Shown here one piece after another: positions 38,344-46,633 of a stretch of DNA of 64,000 bases. Origin of the DNA: Prevotella sp. (GTDB lineage Bacteria > Bacteroidota > Bacteroidia > Bacteroidales > Dysgonomonadaceae); NCBI GenBank assembly GCA_031285625.1, contig JAITVV010000043.1, positions 81,080-145,079 on the forward strand, read 5' to 3'. Below the pieces are notes generated by a model that ran no database searches, was not told the origin of the DNA, and saw nothing but the letters and a program-made list of their open reading frames with translations. The number at the start of each line of letters is the position of its first letter. The stretch's first letter is position 1. The position numbers and the translations under genes are program-made.

Positions 38344-40047
38344 ATGAAAAAACATATTTATTTACTATTACTTGGTTTGTGTTTAATGATAACGGGGTAT
38401 TCTTGCTCCAGTGACGATGATAAGCCTGAGCCGGAACTGATTGTTTCGACAGAGAGCATATCATTCACCAAGGAAGGGGGCGACAAGGATATACACATAA
38501 AGACAAACCAAAAATGGAGTATATCCAGTTCGGAGTCTTGGTGTACGGTAAACCCTGCATCGGGTGAAGGTACGGGAACAATAAAGATAACTCTATCTGC
38601 AACAGCAAATACAACAAATGATCCGCGAACATCTGTTTTAACGGTTTTCGCAGGAGGAATTACAAAAGAGGTGAATATTACACAGCAATTAACAGACCTG
38701 CTGGTTGTAAAAAAGGCAGAATATGAAGTAAAGGCAGCAGGCGAAAATATAACTGTTGAGTTACAGACAACCGGAACCCACGAAATAACAATAGACGGGG
38801 ATTGGATAACTAAATCAGGAACAAAAGCTGTTACCGATCTGTCCGAGGTGTTTGTTATAGCTCCTAACAAAAATATTTTTAGCCGCAAAGGAACGATTAC
38901 ATATAAGATTGGTGATTTGTCCGAAACTGTTACTATCAGCCAGGCCGCTACAAGTTTGAATATTGTTGCCGACAAAACCGGTATGGCCAATGATGCTTCT
39001 GCTTTAGCTATAAAGATGGGATTAGGCTGGAATCTGGGAAATACACTGGAAGCAACAGATGGTATTACAGCAGGAGAAACCTCATGGGGAAATCCAAAAG
39101 CATCACAGACTTTGATAGATGCCGTAAAAGCTGCCGGTTTTAATACGATACGTATACCTTGTGCCTGGAATGCTTATATCGAGGATGAATCTACTTATAA
39201 GATTAAGGACTCATGGCTCGTGCGGGTAGCCGAAGTTGTTGATTACTGTGTAAATAACGATATGTATGCAATAATTAATATACATTGGGACGGCGGTTGG
39301 CTCGAAGAAAATCCGACATATGACAAACAAGTCGAAGTAAATAAAAAACAGAAAGCCCTTTGGGAACAGATAGCAGTTTACTTCCGTGATTATGATGAGC
39401 ATCTTCTTTTTGCCGGTACAAATGAAGTACACGCAGATTATAACACACCTTCGACTGAAAACATTGAAGTACAACAATCCTATAATCAAACCTTTGTAAA
39501 TGCAGTTCGCTCTACCGGAGGGAAAAACACATGGAGGAACCTTATCGTACAATCATATAATACAAATATTGATTATGCTGTAGATTATATGAAAATGCCA
39601 TCAGACCCTACTGCTAACCGGATAATGGCGGAAGTACATTTTTATGATCCGTACGAATTTTGTTTACAAGAGGCTAATACTGTCTTCTTATGGGGAAAAG
39701 ATTTCACCGGAGCAGGAACAGCCTCATGGGGACAGGAAGACTGGGTTGACAAACAGTTCGGACGCATGAAGGCTAACTTTGCAGACAGAGGTATACCTGT
39801 AGTTTTAGGAGAGTATTCACCTACATTGAGAATGTCGCTGAATGCTACTGATTATGCGAATCATGTAAAATCCCGTAACTATTATTTAAATTATGTAACA
39901 AAAGCTGCTGTACAAAACGGAATGATCCCTGTTTACTGGGATAATGGCCCAACAGGAGACATGGCGTCGGGTCTGTTTAACCGTTTAACAGGAGAACAAG
40001 TACACACAGATGCAATTAAATCTATTATAGACGGTGGTAAAAAGTAA
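38344..40047 (+). CDS. GH5 endo-xyloglucanase (GH5_4-like) with two BACON domains, lipoprotein
   Basis: Surface endo-glucanase that makes the first cuts in the xyloglucan backbone. The 567 residues carry a lipobox GYSC (Cys21), two BACON domains at about 30-115 (WCTVNPASGEGTGTIKITL) and about 118-203, and a GH5 barrel from about 215. It starts with MGLGWNLGNTLEA, with acid/base Glu361 in GTNEVH and nucleophile Glu490 in VVLGEYSP. The start at 38344 is chosen because the longer frame (38305) begins inside a hairpin and lacks a signal sequence at its N-terminus. The GLGWNLGNTLEA motif and the xyloglucan context favour subfamily 4. The characterised Bacteroides ovatus enzyme has one BACON domain; this one has two. 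Confidence 0.9.
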   Translation: MKKHIYLLLLGLCLMITGYSCSSDDDKPEPELIVSTESISFTKEGGDKDIHIKTNQKWSISSSESWCTVNPASGEGTGTIKITLSATANTTNDPRTSVLTVFAGGITKEVNITQQLTDLLVVKKAEYEVKAAGENITVELQTTGTHEITIDGDWITKSGTKAVTDLSEVFVIAPNKNIFSRKGTITYKIGDLSETVTISQAATSLNIVADKTGMANDASALAIKMGLGWNLGNTLEATDGITAGETSWGNPKASQTLIDAVKAAGFNTIRIPCAWNAYIEDESTYKIKDSWLVRVAEVVDYCVNNDMYAIINIHWDGGWLEENPTYDKQVEVNKKQKALWEQIAVYFRDYDEHLLFAGTNEVHADYNTPSTENIEVQQSYNQTFVNAVRSTGGKNTWRNLIVQSYNTNIDYAVDYMKMPSDPTANRIMAEVHFYDPYEFCLQEANTVFLWGKDFTGAGTASWGQEDWVDKQFGRMKANFADRGIPVVLGEYSPTLRMSLNATDYANHVKSRNYYLNYVTKAAVQNGMIPVYWDNGPTGDMASGLFNRLTGEQVHTDAIKSIIDGGKK

Positions 40048-40094
40048 AGGTTGGCTTTACTTGGTTTTTATTGGTATTAAGGTTGAAAAAGATG

Positions 40095-40120
40095 AAGGCC
40101 GGTCGTGATTTTCCGGCCTT
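40095..40120 (+). terminator. GC-rich terminator after GH5
   Basis: AAGGCCGG pairs with CCGGCCTT (8-bp stem, 10-nt loop) followed by TATT. It overlaps the false upstream extension of the GH2 frame, supporting the GH2 start at 40153. Confidence 0.7.
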
Positions 40121-40152
40121 TATTACCTAAATTAGCTTATAACTATTTCGAT

Positions 40153-42651
40153 ATGAAAAGATATTATCTATTTCTTCTTATATGTACAGTTTTATTCTCT
40201 TGCTCTACTCAGAATAAGGTAAGAGACACTACAGATTTCACTGAAAACTGGAAATTCTATTTAGGAGACGATTCTGTTGCATATACTCCTGCTTATGACG
40301 ATGCCGGATGGCGAACCCTTGATCTTCCACATGATTGGAGTATCGAAGCGGATTTTTCTGTAGATAACCCCGCTACGCCCGGTGGCGGAGCATTACCAGG
40401 AGGTATAGGATGGTACAGAAAAGAATTTACAGTAGATAAGTCAAACGAAAACAAGAGTATCTATATCGATTTTGATGGTATATATTGGAATAGCAAGGTC
40501 TGGATAAATGGTCATCTTCTGGGAGAACGCCCGAATGGTTATATTTCATTCCGGTATGAACTTACTCCATATATAAAAGTTGGGGAAAAGAATGTCATTG
40601 CAGTACGTGTAGACAATTCCCAGCAACCCAATTCCCGTTGGTATACCGGATCCGGAATCTATCGTAATGTATGGTTAACGACAGTAAATCCGCTGCATGT
40701 TGATCATTGGGGAACTTATGTAACGACACCGGAGGTAACTAAAGAAAATGCGACAATCAATATAAAAACAAGTGTAAGAAATTCATCAGAGTCAGCTCAG
40801 AGATTCGAACTATATTCTATATTGTTAGATAAAGACGGTAAGGAAATAGCCAAGACAAATAATTCTAATGATGCTGGTGCAAACGAAGTTATGGATATGG
40901 AACAGAATCTGACTTTGTCAGATCCTACTCTATGGTCTGTCGAAAATCCATATCTATATAAGATTATAACCCGTATAGAACAGAATGGAAAAGTTGTAGA
41001 TGAATACGAAACACCACTTGGTATTCGTTATTTTTCATTCGATCCGGATAAAGGTTTTTTCCTTAATGGAGAATCTGTAAAGATAAAAGGTGTATGTCAT
41101 CACCATGATTTAGGATGCCTGGGTTCTGCTGTGAATGTACATGCAATAGAACGCCAATTAGAAATATTGAAGGAGATGGGCTGCAACGGCATACGTACTG
41201 CTCATAATCCACCTGCACCAGAACTATTAGACCTATGCGACAAAATGGGATTCATAGTAATGGACGAGGCCTTCGACATGTGGCGTAAGAAAAAGTCACC
41301 ATACGATTATTCACAATATTTCCCTGAATGGCATGAACGTGACCTTACTGACCTGATTATGCGTGATCGCAACCACCCTTCCATATTTATGTGGAGTGTA
41401 GGAAATGAGGTCTTAGAGCAATGGTCTCATATTGATGCCGATACAATGAACCTGCAACAAGCCAATATGATACTTAACTTTGCTAATACACTCAATAAAA
41501 AAGATATTGATTCAAAAGATTTGCATGTAAGTTCATTATTGACTATAAAACTGGTCGATATCGTAAAAAAACTTGACCCCACACGTCCTGTAACAATTGG
41601 AAATAATGAAACTGAACCATCAAATCATATTTTCCGTTCGGAAGCAGTAGATATCATTGGGTTTAATTACCATGAAAATAATTGGGTTAACTTCCACGAA
41701 AAATTTCCAAATCAGAAACTGATTATAACAGAGTCTACCTCTGCACTGATGTCAAGAGGGTATTATGAGATGCCATCGGATAGTATGAATATCTGGCCTG
41801 AAAGATGGGATAAACCGTTCGACAGACCAATACATCATTGTTCTTCATATGATAATTGTCACGTACCTTGGGGCAGTACTCACGAAGACACATGGAAGCT
41901 TGTAAAAAATTATGATCATATCTCAGGTATGTACCTCTGGACAGGTTTTGACTACTTGGGCGAACCAACGCCTTTTTGGTGGCCATCCCGTAGTTCATAT
42001 TTCGGTGCAATCGATCTGGCAGGTTTTCCTAAGGATATATATTACATGTATCAGAGTGAGTGGACAGATAAAGATGTATTGCATATCTTCCCTCACTGGA
42101 ACTGGCAAGAAGGACAAATCATTGATATATGGGCATACTATAACAATGCTGATGAAGTAGAACTATTCCTTAATGATAAATCTCTTGGTAAAAAAACGAA
42201 GGAAAAAAATATTTACCATGTTTTCTGGAGGGTTCCTTATCAAAAAGGTACATTAAAAGCCATCTCATATAAAAATGGCAAAGAGATACTTACCAAAGAA
42301 ATAAAAACAACTGGAGATCCGGTTTCGATCAGACTCATAGCCGACAGACAAACAATAGCAGCCGATGGAAAAGACTTGTCTTTTGTTACAGTAGAAGTTA
42401 TGGATGCAGATGGGAACCCGGTTCCGGTAGCAGATAATCTGATAAGCTTCTCTATTGATGGAAACGGGGTAATTGCAGGTACAGACAATGGAGACCCAAC
42501 AGATTCCAACTCTTTGAAAAAGCCATCAAGAAAACTATTTAGCGGGAAAGCGCTCGCAATTGTACAATCAAATAAGAAATCCGGTAAGATTATCCTGAAA
42601 GCAAAATCGGAGGGATTAAAAGAAGCTACAATAGAAATTACCACAAAATAA
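40153..42651 (+). CDS. GH2 beta-galactosidase with C-terminal Ig-like domains
   Basis: Removes beta-1,2-galactose from xyloglucan side chains, exposing xylose for GH31. The 832 residues start with a lipoprotein signal (LFSC, Cys17). A sugar-binding jelly roll (NWKFYLGDD, PHDWSIEADFS) and an Ig-like domain precede the barrel. The barrel has RTAHNPPAPELLDLCDKMG, acid/base Glu419 in WSVGNEV and nucleophile Glu527 in LIITESTS. DUF4982-like and Big-type domains (FVTVEVMDADGNPVP) close the protein. The frame extends to 40105, but that part lies in a terminator, so ATG at 40153 is used. It is the last gene of the locus, followed by two hairpins. Confidence 0.88.
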   Translation: MKRYYLFLLICTVLFSCSTQNKVRDTTDFTENWKFYLGDDSVAYTPAYDDAGWRTLDLPHDWSIEADFSVDNPATPGGGALPGGIGWYRKEFTVDKSNENKSIYIDFDGIYWNSKVWINGHLLGERPNGYISFRYELTPYIKVGEKNVIAVRVDNSQQPNSRWYTGSGIYRNVWLTTVNPLHVDHWGTYVTTPEVTKENATINIKTSVRNSSESAQRFELYSILLDKDGKEIAKTNNSNDAGANEVMDMEQNLTLSDPTLWSVENPYLYKIITRIEQNGKVVDEYETPLGIRYFSFDPDKGFFLNGESVKIKGVCHHHDLGCLGSAVNVHAIERQLEILKEMGCNGIRTAHNPPAPELLDLCDKMGFIVMDEAFDMWRKKKSPYDYSQYFPEWHERDLTDLIMRDRNHPSIFMWSVGNEVLEQWSHIDADTMNLQQANMILNFANTLNKKDIDSKDLHVSSLLTIKLVDIVKKLDPTRPVTIGNNETEPSNHIFRSEAVDIIGFNYHENNWVNFHEKFPNQKLIITESTSALMSRGYYEMPSDSMNIWPERWDKPFDRPIHHCSSYDNCHVPWGSTHEDTWKLVKNYDHISGMYLWTGFDYLGEPTPFWWPSRSSYFGAIDLAGFPKDIYYMYQSEWTDKDVLHIFPHWNWQEGQIIDIWAYYNNADEVELFLNDKSLGKKTKEKNIYHVFWRVPYQKGTLKAISYKNGKEILTKEIKTTGDPVSIRLIADRQTIAADGKDLSFVTVEVMDADGNPVPVADNLISFSIDGNGVIAGTDNGDPTDSNSLKKPSRKLFSGKALAIVQSNKKSGKIILKAKSEGLKEATIEITTK

Positions 42652-42679
42652 TTTTCTTTTCATTAAAATATCTTATTGT

Positions 42680-42721
42680 AAAAATTAACATGTAAATCGA
42701 ATGGTTTATGTGTTAATTTTT
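42680..42721 (+). terminator. Terminator hairpin 1 at the right end of the xyloglucan locus
   Basis: A perfect 11-bp stem, AAAAATTAACA with TGTTAATTTTT, around a 20-nt loop. AT-only ends make it weak alone, but it is immediately followed by a second hairpin. Confidence 0.55.
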
Positions 42722-42729
42722 ACTTTTTC

Positions 42730-42752
42730 AAACCCTTTTCCAGAAAGGGTTT
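42730..42752 (+). terminator. Terminator hairpin 2
   Basis: AAACCCTTT pairs with AAAGGGTTT (9 bp, 5-nt loop). Together with hairpin 1 it isolates the glycosidase operon from the xylose genes. Confidence 0.65.
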
Positions 42753-42813
42753 CTTAATGTATAATATACAATATCAGCATACATCTTATTGTATTTAACA
42801 CTATATGTAATAT

Positions 42814-42826
42814 ATTGTAATACAAT
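42814..42826. promoter_or_regulatory. Palindrome ATTGTA-A-TACAAT upstream of the Nudix regulator
   Basis: A perfect 13-bp palindrome about 65 bp upstream of the -7 box. Its TTGTA...TACAA half-sites recur, with wider spacing, at 42885-42899. It may be a second binding site for the regulator. The AT-rich setting makes chance likely enough to be cautious. Confidence 0.35.
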
Positions 42827-42878
42827 TATTTAACTAAAAATAATCATCTATATATTATTATTTATCAAATCGAAATAA

Positions 42879-42905
42879 TATATTTGTACTTAATACAATA
42901 AGTAC
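42879..42905 (+). promoter_or_regulatory. Promoter and candidate operator of the xylose regulon
   Basis: TATATTTG (42879-42886) is an exact -7 box, 33 bp before the regulator's ATG. The last G of the box begins a perfect inverted repeat, GTACTTA-N6-TAAGTAC (42886-42905), which covers the expected transcription start. A protein bound there would block initiation, so it is a good candidate for the autoregulatory operator of the Nudix regulator. Confidence 0.6.
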
Positions 42906-42919
42906 CATAACTAATTACC

Positions 42920-43636
42920 ATGAGAACAAACTTCATACATACTTATGTCTCTGTCGACTGCGTTGTCTTTGGTTTCGATGATGATCAACTCAACATCCTG
43001 TTAGTACAACGAGATGTTGATAAAAAAGGTGCTAAAGACTTAAAACTTCCGGGTAGTCTTATATATAACGAGGAGGACGTGGATGATGCTGCAAACAGGG
43101 TGTTATTTGAGCTCACTGGAATAAAAAGAATGACCCTGAAGCAATTCCGTTGTTTTGCCTCGCCCAACAGGGCCAATAATCCTGATGATATGAAATGGTT
43201 GGATATGGCCTATCAGCCAAATATTAACAGACTGATAACAGTAGCCTATCTATCACTTTGTAAGGTGGACAGAAAGCTAAATAACGTTTCAAAATATAAA
43301 CAAACAGAATGGTGCCCTATCGACCGGTTGCCACAAATGCCTTTCGACCACAATCAGATTGTAAAAGAATCGTTAACAGAAATTCGTACATGGATAGAAC
43401 ATAATCCTGCCATTGTATTCGAACTTCTCCCTCAGAAATTTACAATCAGCCAGTTACATAAGTTATATGAGGCTATTTATAATAAAAAAATAGATATACG
43501 TAATTTCCATAAGAAGGTGGCTGCAATGTCTTATGTACTGCCCCTCAATGAAAAACAAAAAGATGTTTCACACAGGGCAGCACGTTATTTCAAGTTTGAC
43601 AAAAAATCGTATAATAAATTGAAAACAAGTATATAA
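42920..43636 (+). CDS. xylR: Nudix-fold transcriptional regulator of xylose use (AraR/XylR-like)
   Basis: A 238-residue regulator: an N-terminal Nudix fold (about 10-150) and a C-terminal winged helix (about 160-230, FTISQLHKLYEAIYNKKIDIRNFHKK). The Nudix box is degenerate. Where active enzymes have REUxEExGU, this protein has RVLFELTGI, so two catalytic acidic residues are lost and the fold probably binds a sugar or sugar phosphate. The same architecture is known for AraR of Bacteroides thetaiotaomicron, which controls arabinose genes. Here the next genes are for xylose, so the xylose version is inferred and the symbol is given on that basis. A promoter with an inverted repeat precedes the gene. 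Confidence 0.83.
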   Translation: MRTNFIHTYVSVDCVVFGFDDDQLNILLVQRDVDKKGAKDLKLPGSLIYNEEDVDDAANRVLFELTGIKRMTLKQFRCFASPNRANNPDDMKWLDMAYQPNINRLITVAYLSLCKVDRKLNNVSKYKQTEWCPIDRLPQMPFDHNQIVKESLTEIRTWIEHNPAIVFELLPQKFTISQLHKLYEAIYNKKIDIRNFHKKVAAMSYVLPLNEKQKDVSHRAARYFKFDKKSYNKLKTSI

Positions 43637-43692
43637 AAAGGGTATGAGTTAAAACTCTAGACTTTTCTACTTAAAATTTAAAACTATATATT

Positions 43693-45174
43693 ATGTATTT
43701 ATTAGGGTATGACATAGGTAGTTCTTCGGTAAAAGCATGTCTCGTAAATGCCGATACAGGTAAAATAGTAGCTTCTGATTTCTTTCCGAAGGAAGAAATG
43801 AAAATTACTGCTGTAAAATCGGGCTGGGCTGAACAAGATCCTGCCGACTGGTGGACTAACCTCAAACTGGCTCATCAATCTGTTATGCAAAAAGCCGGAG
43901 CTAAAGGAGAAGACATACAAGCTATCGGCATTACCTGGCAAATGCATGGACTAGTACTCGTAGACAAAAATAAAAATGTATTGCGTCCCTCTATCATCTG
44001 GTGTGACAGTCGTGCCGTTCCATATGGAGAAAAAGCTTTCAAGGCGATAGGCGAAGAAAAATGCCTTAGCCATCTGCTAAACTCTCCCGGAAATTTTACA
44101 GCATCTAAGTTAGCCTGGGTAAAAGAGAATGAGCCGCATATCTATGAAAAAATAGATAAACTGATGCTTCCTGGTGATTATATCGGAATGAAACTGACAA
44201 ACGATATTGTTGTCACCATCGAAGGTATGTCGGAAGGTATATTCTGGGACTTTAAGACAAATTCATTATCTGAAGATGTTTTGAATTACTATGGCATACC
44301 CAAAAGCTTTTTTCCTGAAATCAAACCTATCTTTGGTGTACAAGGATATGTTTCTTCTGAAGCAGCAAAAGAATTGGGATTAAAAGACGGAACTCCTGTA
44401 TCATACCGTGCGGGCGACCAGCCTAACAATGCATTATCCCTGAATGTATTCGAACCGGGAGAAATAGCCTCAACAGCAGGCACTTCGGGTGTCGTATATG
44501 GCGTACTCGATCAGCTGAATTATGATAAACTCTCACGAGTAAATACATTTGCGCATGTGAACTATACAACGGAACTTACAAGGCTAGGCGTATTGCTTTG
44601 CATCAATGGCACCGGGATTCTCAACTCATGGTTGAAGCGTAATCTGGCTGTGGAAGGACTATCGTATAGTGATATGAACAATCTGGCAGCACAATCCCCT
44701 ATCGGATCAAAAGGTATCAGTATCATTCCATTCGGAAACGGAGCAGAAAGGGTACTGGAGAATAAAGATGTAAATTGTTCGATACATGGCATTAACTTCA
44801 ATATACACGACAAGAGTGATATTCTGCGCGCAGCTCAGGAAGGTATCGTATTTTCTTACGAATACGGCATGGAAATAATGCGGGAGATGGGTATGAATAT
44901 TTCGACAGTAAAAGCAGGATATGCAAACATGTTCCTTAGTCCGGTATTCTCCCAAACATTAGCCAGTGTAAGTGACGTTACTATCGAACTATATAATACA
45001 GATGGAGCAGCCGGTGCTGCAAAAGGAGCGGGCATCGGCATCGGCCTCTATTCAACACCTCAGGAGGCGTTTGCTTCATTGGAAAAACTAGCCGTAATAG
45101 AACCGGAAAAAGACAAAAAAGATCAATATAGAGAAGCATATCAGCAATGGAGAAATCTTGTTACCAATAAATAA
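43693..45174 (+). CDS. xylB: Xylulokinase
   Basis: Phosphorylates D-xylulose to xylulose 5-phosphate, feeding the pentose phosphate pathway. The 493 residues form a FGGY-family kinase: the first ATPase-fold domain starts GYDIGSSSVKACLVN, followed by WQMHGLVLVDKNK and IIWCDSRA, with the second domain's AGTSGVVYGVL and GNGAERVLE. The length is standard. It follows the Nudix regulator by 56 bp and precedes the GH30 gene by 10 bp, forming the start of the xylB-GH30-xylA-symporter operon. Cytoplasmic. Confidence 0.92.
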   Translation: MYLLGYDIGSSSVKACLVNADTGKIVASDFFPKEEMKITAVKSGWAEQDPADWWTNLKLAHQSVMQKAGAKGEDIQAIGITWQMHGLVLVDKNKNVLRPSIIWCDSRAVPYGEKAFKAIGEEKCLSHLLNSPGNFTASKLAWVKENEPHIYEKIDKLMLPGDYIGMKLTNDIVVTIEGMSEGIFWDFKTNSLSEDVLNYYGIPKSFFPEIKPIFGVQGYVSSEAAKELGLKDGTPVSYRAGDQPNNALSLNVFEPGEIASTAGTSGVVYGVLDQLNYDKLSRVNTFAHVNYTTELTRLGVLLCINGTGILNSWLKRNLAVEGLSYSDMNNLAAQSPIGSKGISIIPFGNGAERVLENKDVNCSIHGINFNIHDKSDILRAAQEGIVFSYEYGMEIMREMGMNISTVKAGYANMFLSPVFSQTLASVSDVTIELYNTDGAAGAAKGAGIGIGLYSTPQEAFASLEKLAVIEPEKDKKDQYREAYQQWRNLVTNK

Positions 45175-45184
45175 AATCCGATTT

Positions 45185-46603
45185 ATGAAAAAGCTACTGT
45201 ATTTAATTCCTGTTATCGCATTACTGTTTTCATGCTCACAGACACCAAAAACAGTAAAGTGGGTAAGTACCACACCCGACTCATGTTTTGTCGAAAACCC
45301 TGCTATTGCCTTGGCCGGAATAGAAGGTTCGGCAGATATAACTGTACTAACGGATAAAACATTACAAACAGTAGATGGCTTCGGAGGTTGCTTTAATGAA
45401 TTAGGGTGGACTACCCTGTCTGCACTTAGTGAAACTGATCGTGATGCGGTAATCAAGGATCTGTTCAGTAGCGAAGGTATGAATTTTACATTGGGCCGTA
45501 TGCCTATAGGCGCAAATGATTTCTCACGCGACTGGTACTCATACAATGAAACAGATAAGGACTTTGAGATGAAAAACTTCTCAATAGCCAATGATAAAGA
45601 AACATTAATACCATTCATCAAAGCCGCTCAGAAAATCAATAAAGACATTAAGGTTTGGGCTTCACCATGGTGTCCGCCTTCATGGATGAAGTATAACAAG
45701 CATTACGCTTGTAAACCAAATCCGAATGTAAATGACCTGAAAGGCAGTCCTACCCAAGATTTGGAAGGAACCAATATGTTTATTCAGGAACCTGAATATT
45801 TCAAAGCTTATGCTCTGTATCTCAAAAAATTCATAGAAGCATATAAAGCTGAAAATATAAATATAGAAATGGTTGCTCCTCAAAATGAATTCAATTCTTG
45901 CCAGATATTTCCATCATGTACGTGGACAGCTGCAGGTTTGAGCACTTTCATTGGTGATTATCTGGGCCCTCAAATGAAAGAAATGGGAGTTCGCCTTATG
46001 TTTGGTACAATGGAACGCGGAAACCATTTACTGGTAGATACGATTATGCAAAATAAGAGTGGAGAATATATTACTGAAATTGGTTTCCAATGGGCAGGTA
46101 AAGAATCTATAGCCAAAATCCACGAAACATATCCGGATATGAAACTTATGCAAACCGAAAGCGAATGTGGCGATGGACAAAACTCATGGCAACAATGCTT
46201 TTATATCTGGAATCTGATGAAACATTACTTCAATCATGGAATATCTGCTTACATGTACTGGAATATTTCTTTGGATAAGGATCCGGCAAATAACCGCTGG
46301 AAATGGCCACAAAACTCATTGATCTCGGTTGACCAAGAAAACAAAACTTACAAATACAATCCTGAATACTATCTGATGAAACAGTTTAGCCACTTTGTAA
46401 AACCGGGTGCAAAGCGCCTGGCTACGGAAGGGAATTATAATAATATACTGGCTTTCAACAACCCTGATAATTCAATTGTGATAATCGCTGCTAATGAAGG
46501 CGATTCTCCGAAAAACCTGAAGATCAATGTAAAAGATCAGATGGTATCAGTGGATATGAAAGCACAATCGATCAATACATTTGTAATAGAAGCAAATAAA
46601 TAA
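45185..46603 (+). CDS. GH30 glycosidase, lipoprotein, inside the xylose operon
   Basis: Exported retaining glycosidase of 472 residues with lipobox LLFSC (Cys17). ATG at 45185 is chosen over the in-frame start at 45158 because it begins a clean lipoprotein signal and avoids overlap with xylB. The barrel has GFGGCFNELG, acid/base Glu235 in APQNEFNS and nucleophile Glu325 in MQTESECG. A GH30 beta-sandwich follows. GH30 covers beta-xylosidase, xylanase, beta-glucosidase and beta-fucosidase activities, and the subfamily cannot be set by eye. Its position between xylulokinase and xylose isomerase suggests that it releases xylose in the periplasm or at the surface. Confidence 0.85.
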   Translation: MKKLLYLIPVIALLFSCSQTPKTVKWVSTTPDSCFVENPAIALAGIEGSADITVLTDKTLQTVDGFGGCFNELGWTTLSALSETDRDAVIKDLFSSEGMNFTLGRMPIGANDFSRDWYSYNETDKDFEMKNFSIANDKETLIPFIKAAQKINKDIKVWASPWCPPSWMKYNKHYACKPNPNVNDLKGSPTQDLEGTNMFIQEPEYFKAYALYLKKFIEAYKAENINIEMVAPQNEFNSCQIFPSCTWTAAGLSTFIGDYLGPQMKEMGVRLMFGTMERGNHLLVDTIMQNKSGEYITEIGFQWAGKESIAKIHETYPDMKLMQTESECGDGQNSWQQCFYIWNLMKHYFNHGISAYMYWNISLDKDPANNRWKWPQNSLISVDQENKTYKYNPEYYLMKQFSHFVKPGAKRLATEGNYNNILAFNNPDNSIVIIAANEGDSPKNLKINVKDQMVSVDMKAQSINTFVIEANK

Positions 46604-46633
46604 TTATTAATCATTAAATAATAAATTACAATC

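Noticed and set aside
38358-38990. 210-codon open frame on the - strand opposite GH5
   Set aside because: It is fully antisense to the BACON region of GH5 and composed of Val/Ser/Pro-rich shadow sequence with no domain features.
42920-43636. Nudix hydrolase (NTP pyrophosphatase) as the function
   Set aside because: The catalytic Nudix box has lost two acidic residues and the C-terminus is a winged helix, so a regulator is the better call.
45088-45621. 177-codon open frame on the - strand over xylB and GH30
   Set aside because: It spans the junction of two clear genes in the opposite direction and has no plausible start region or homology features.
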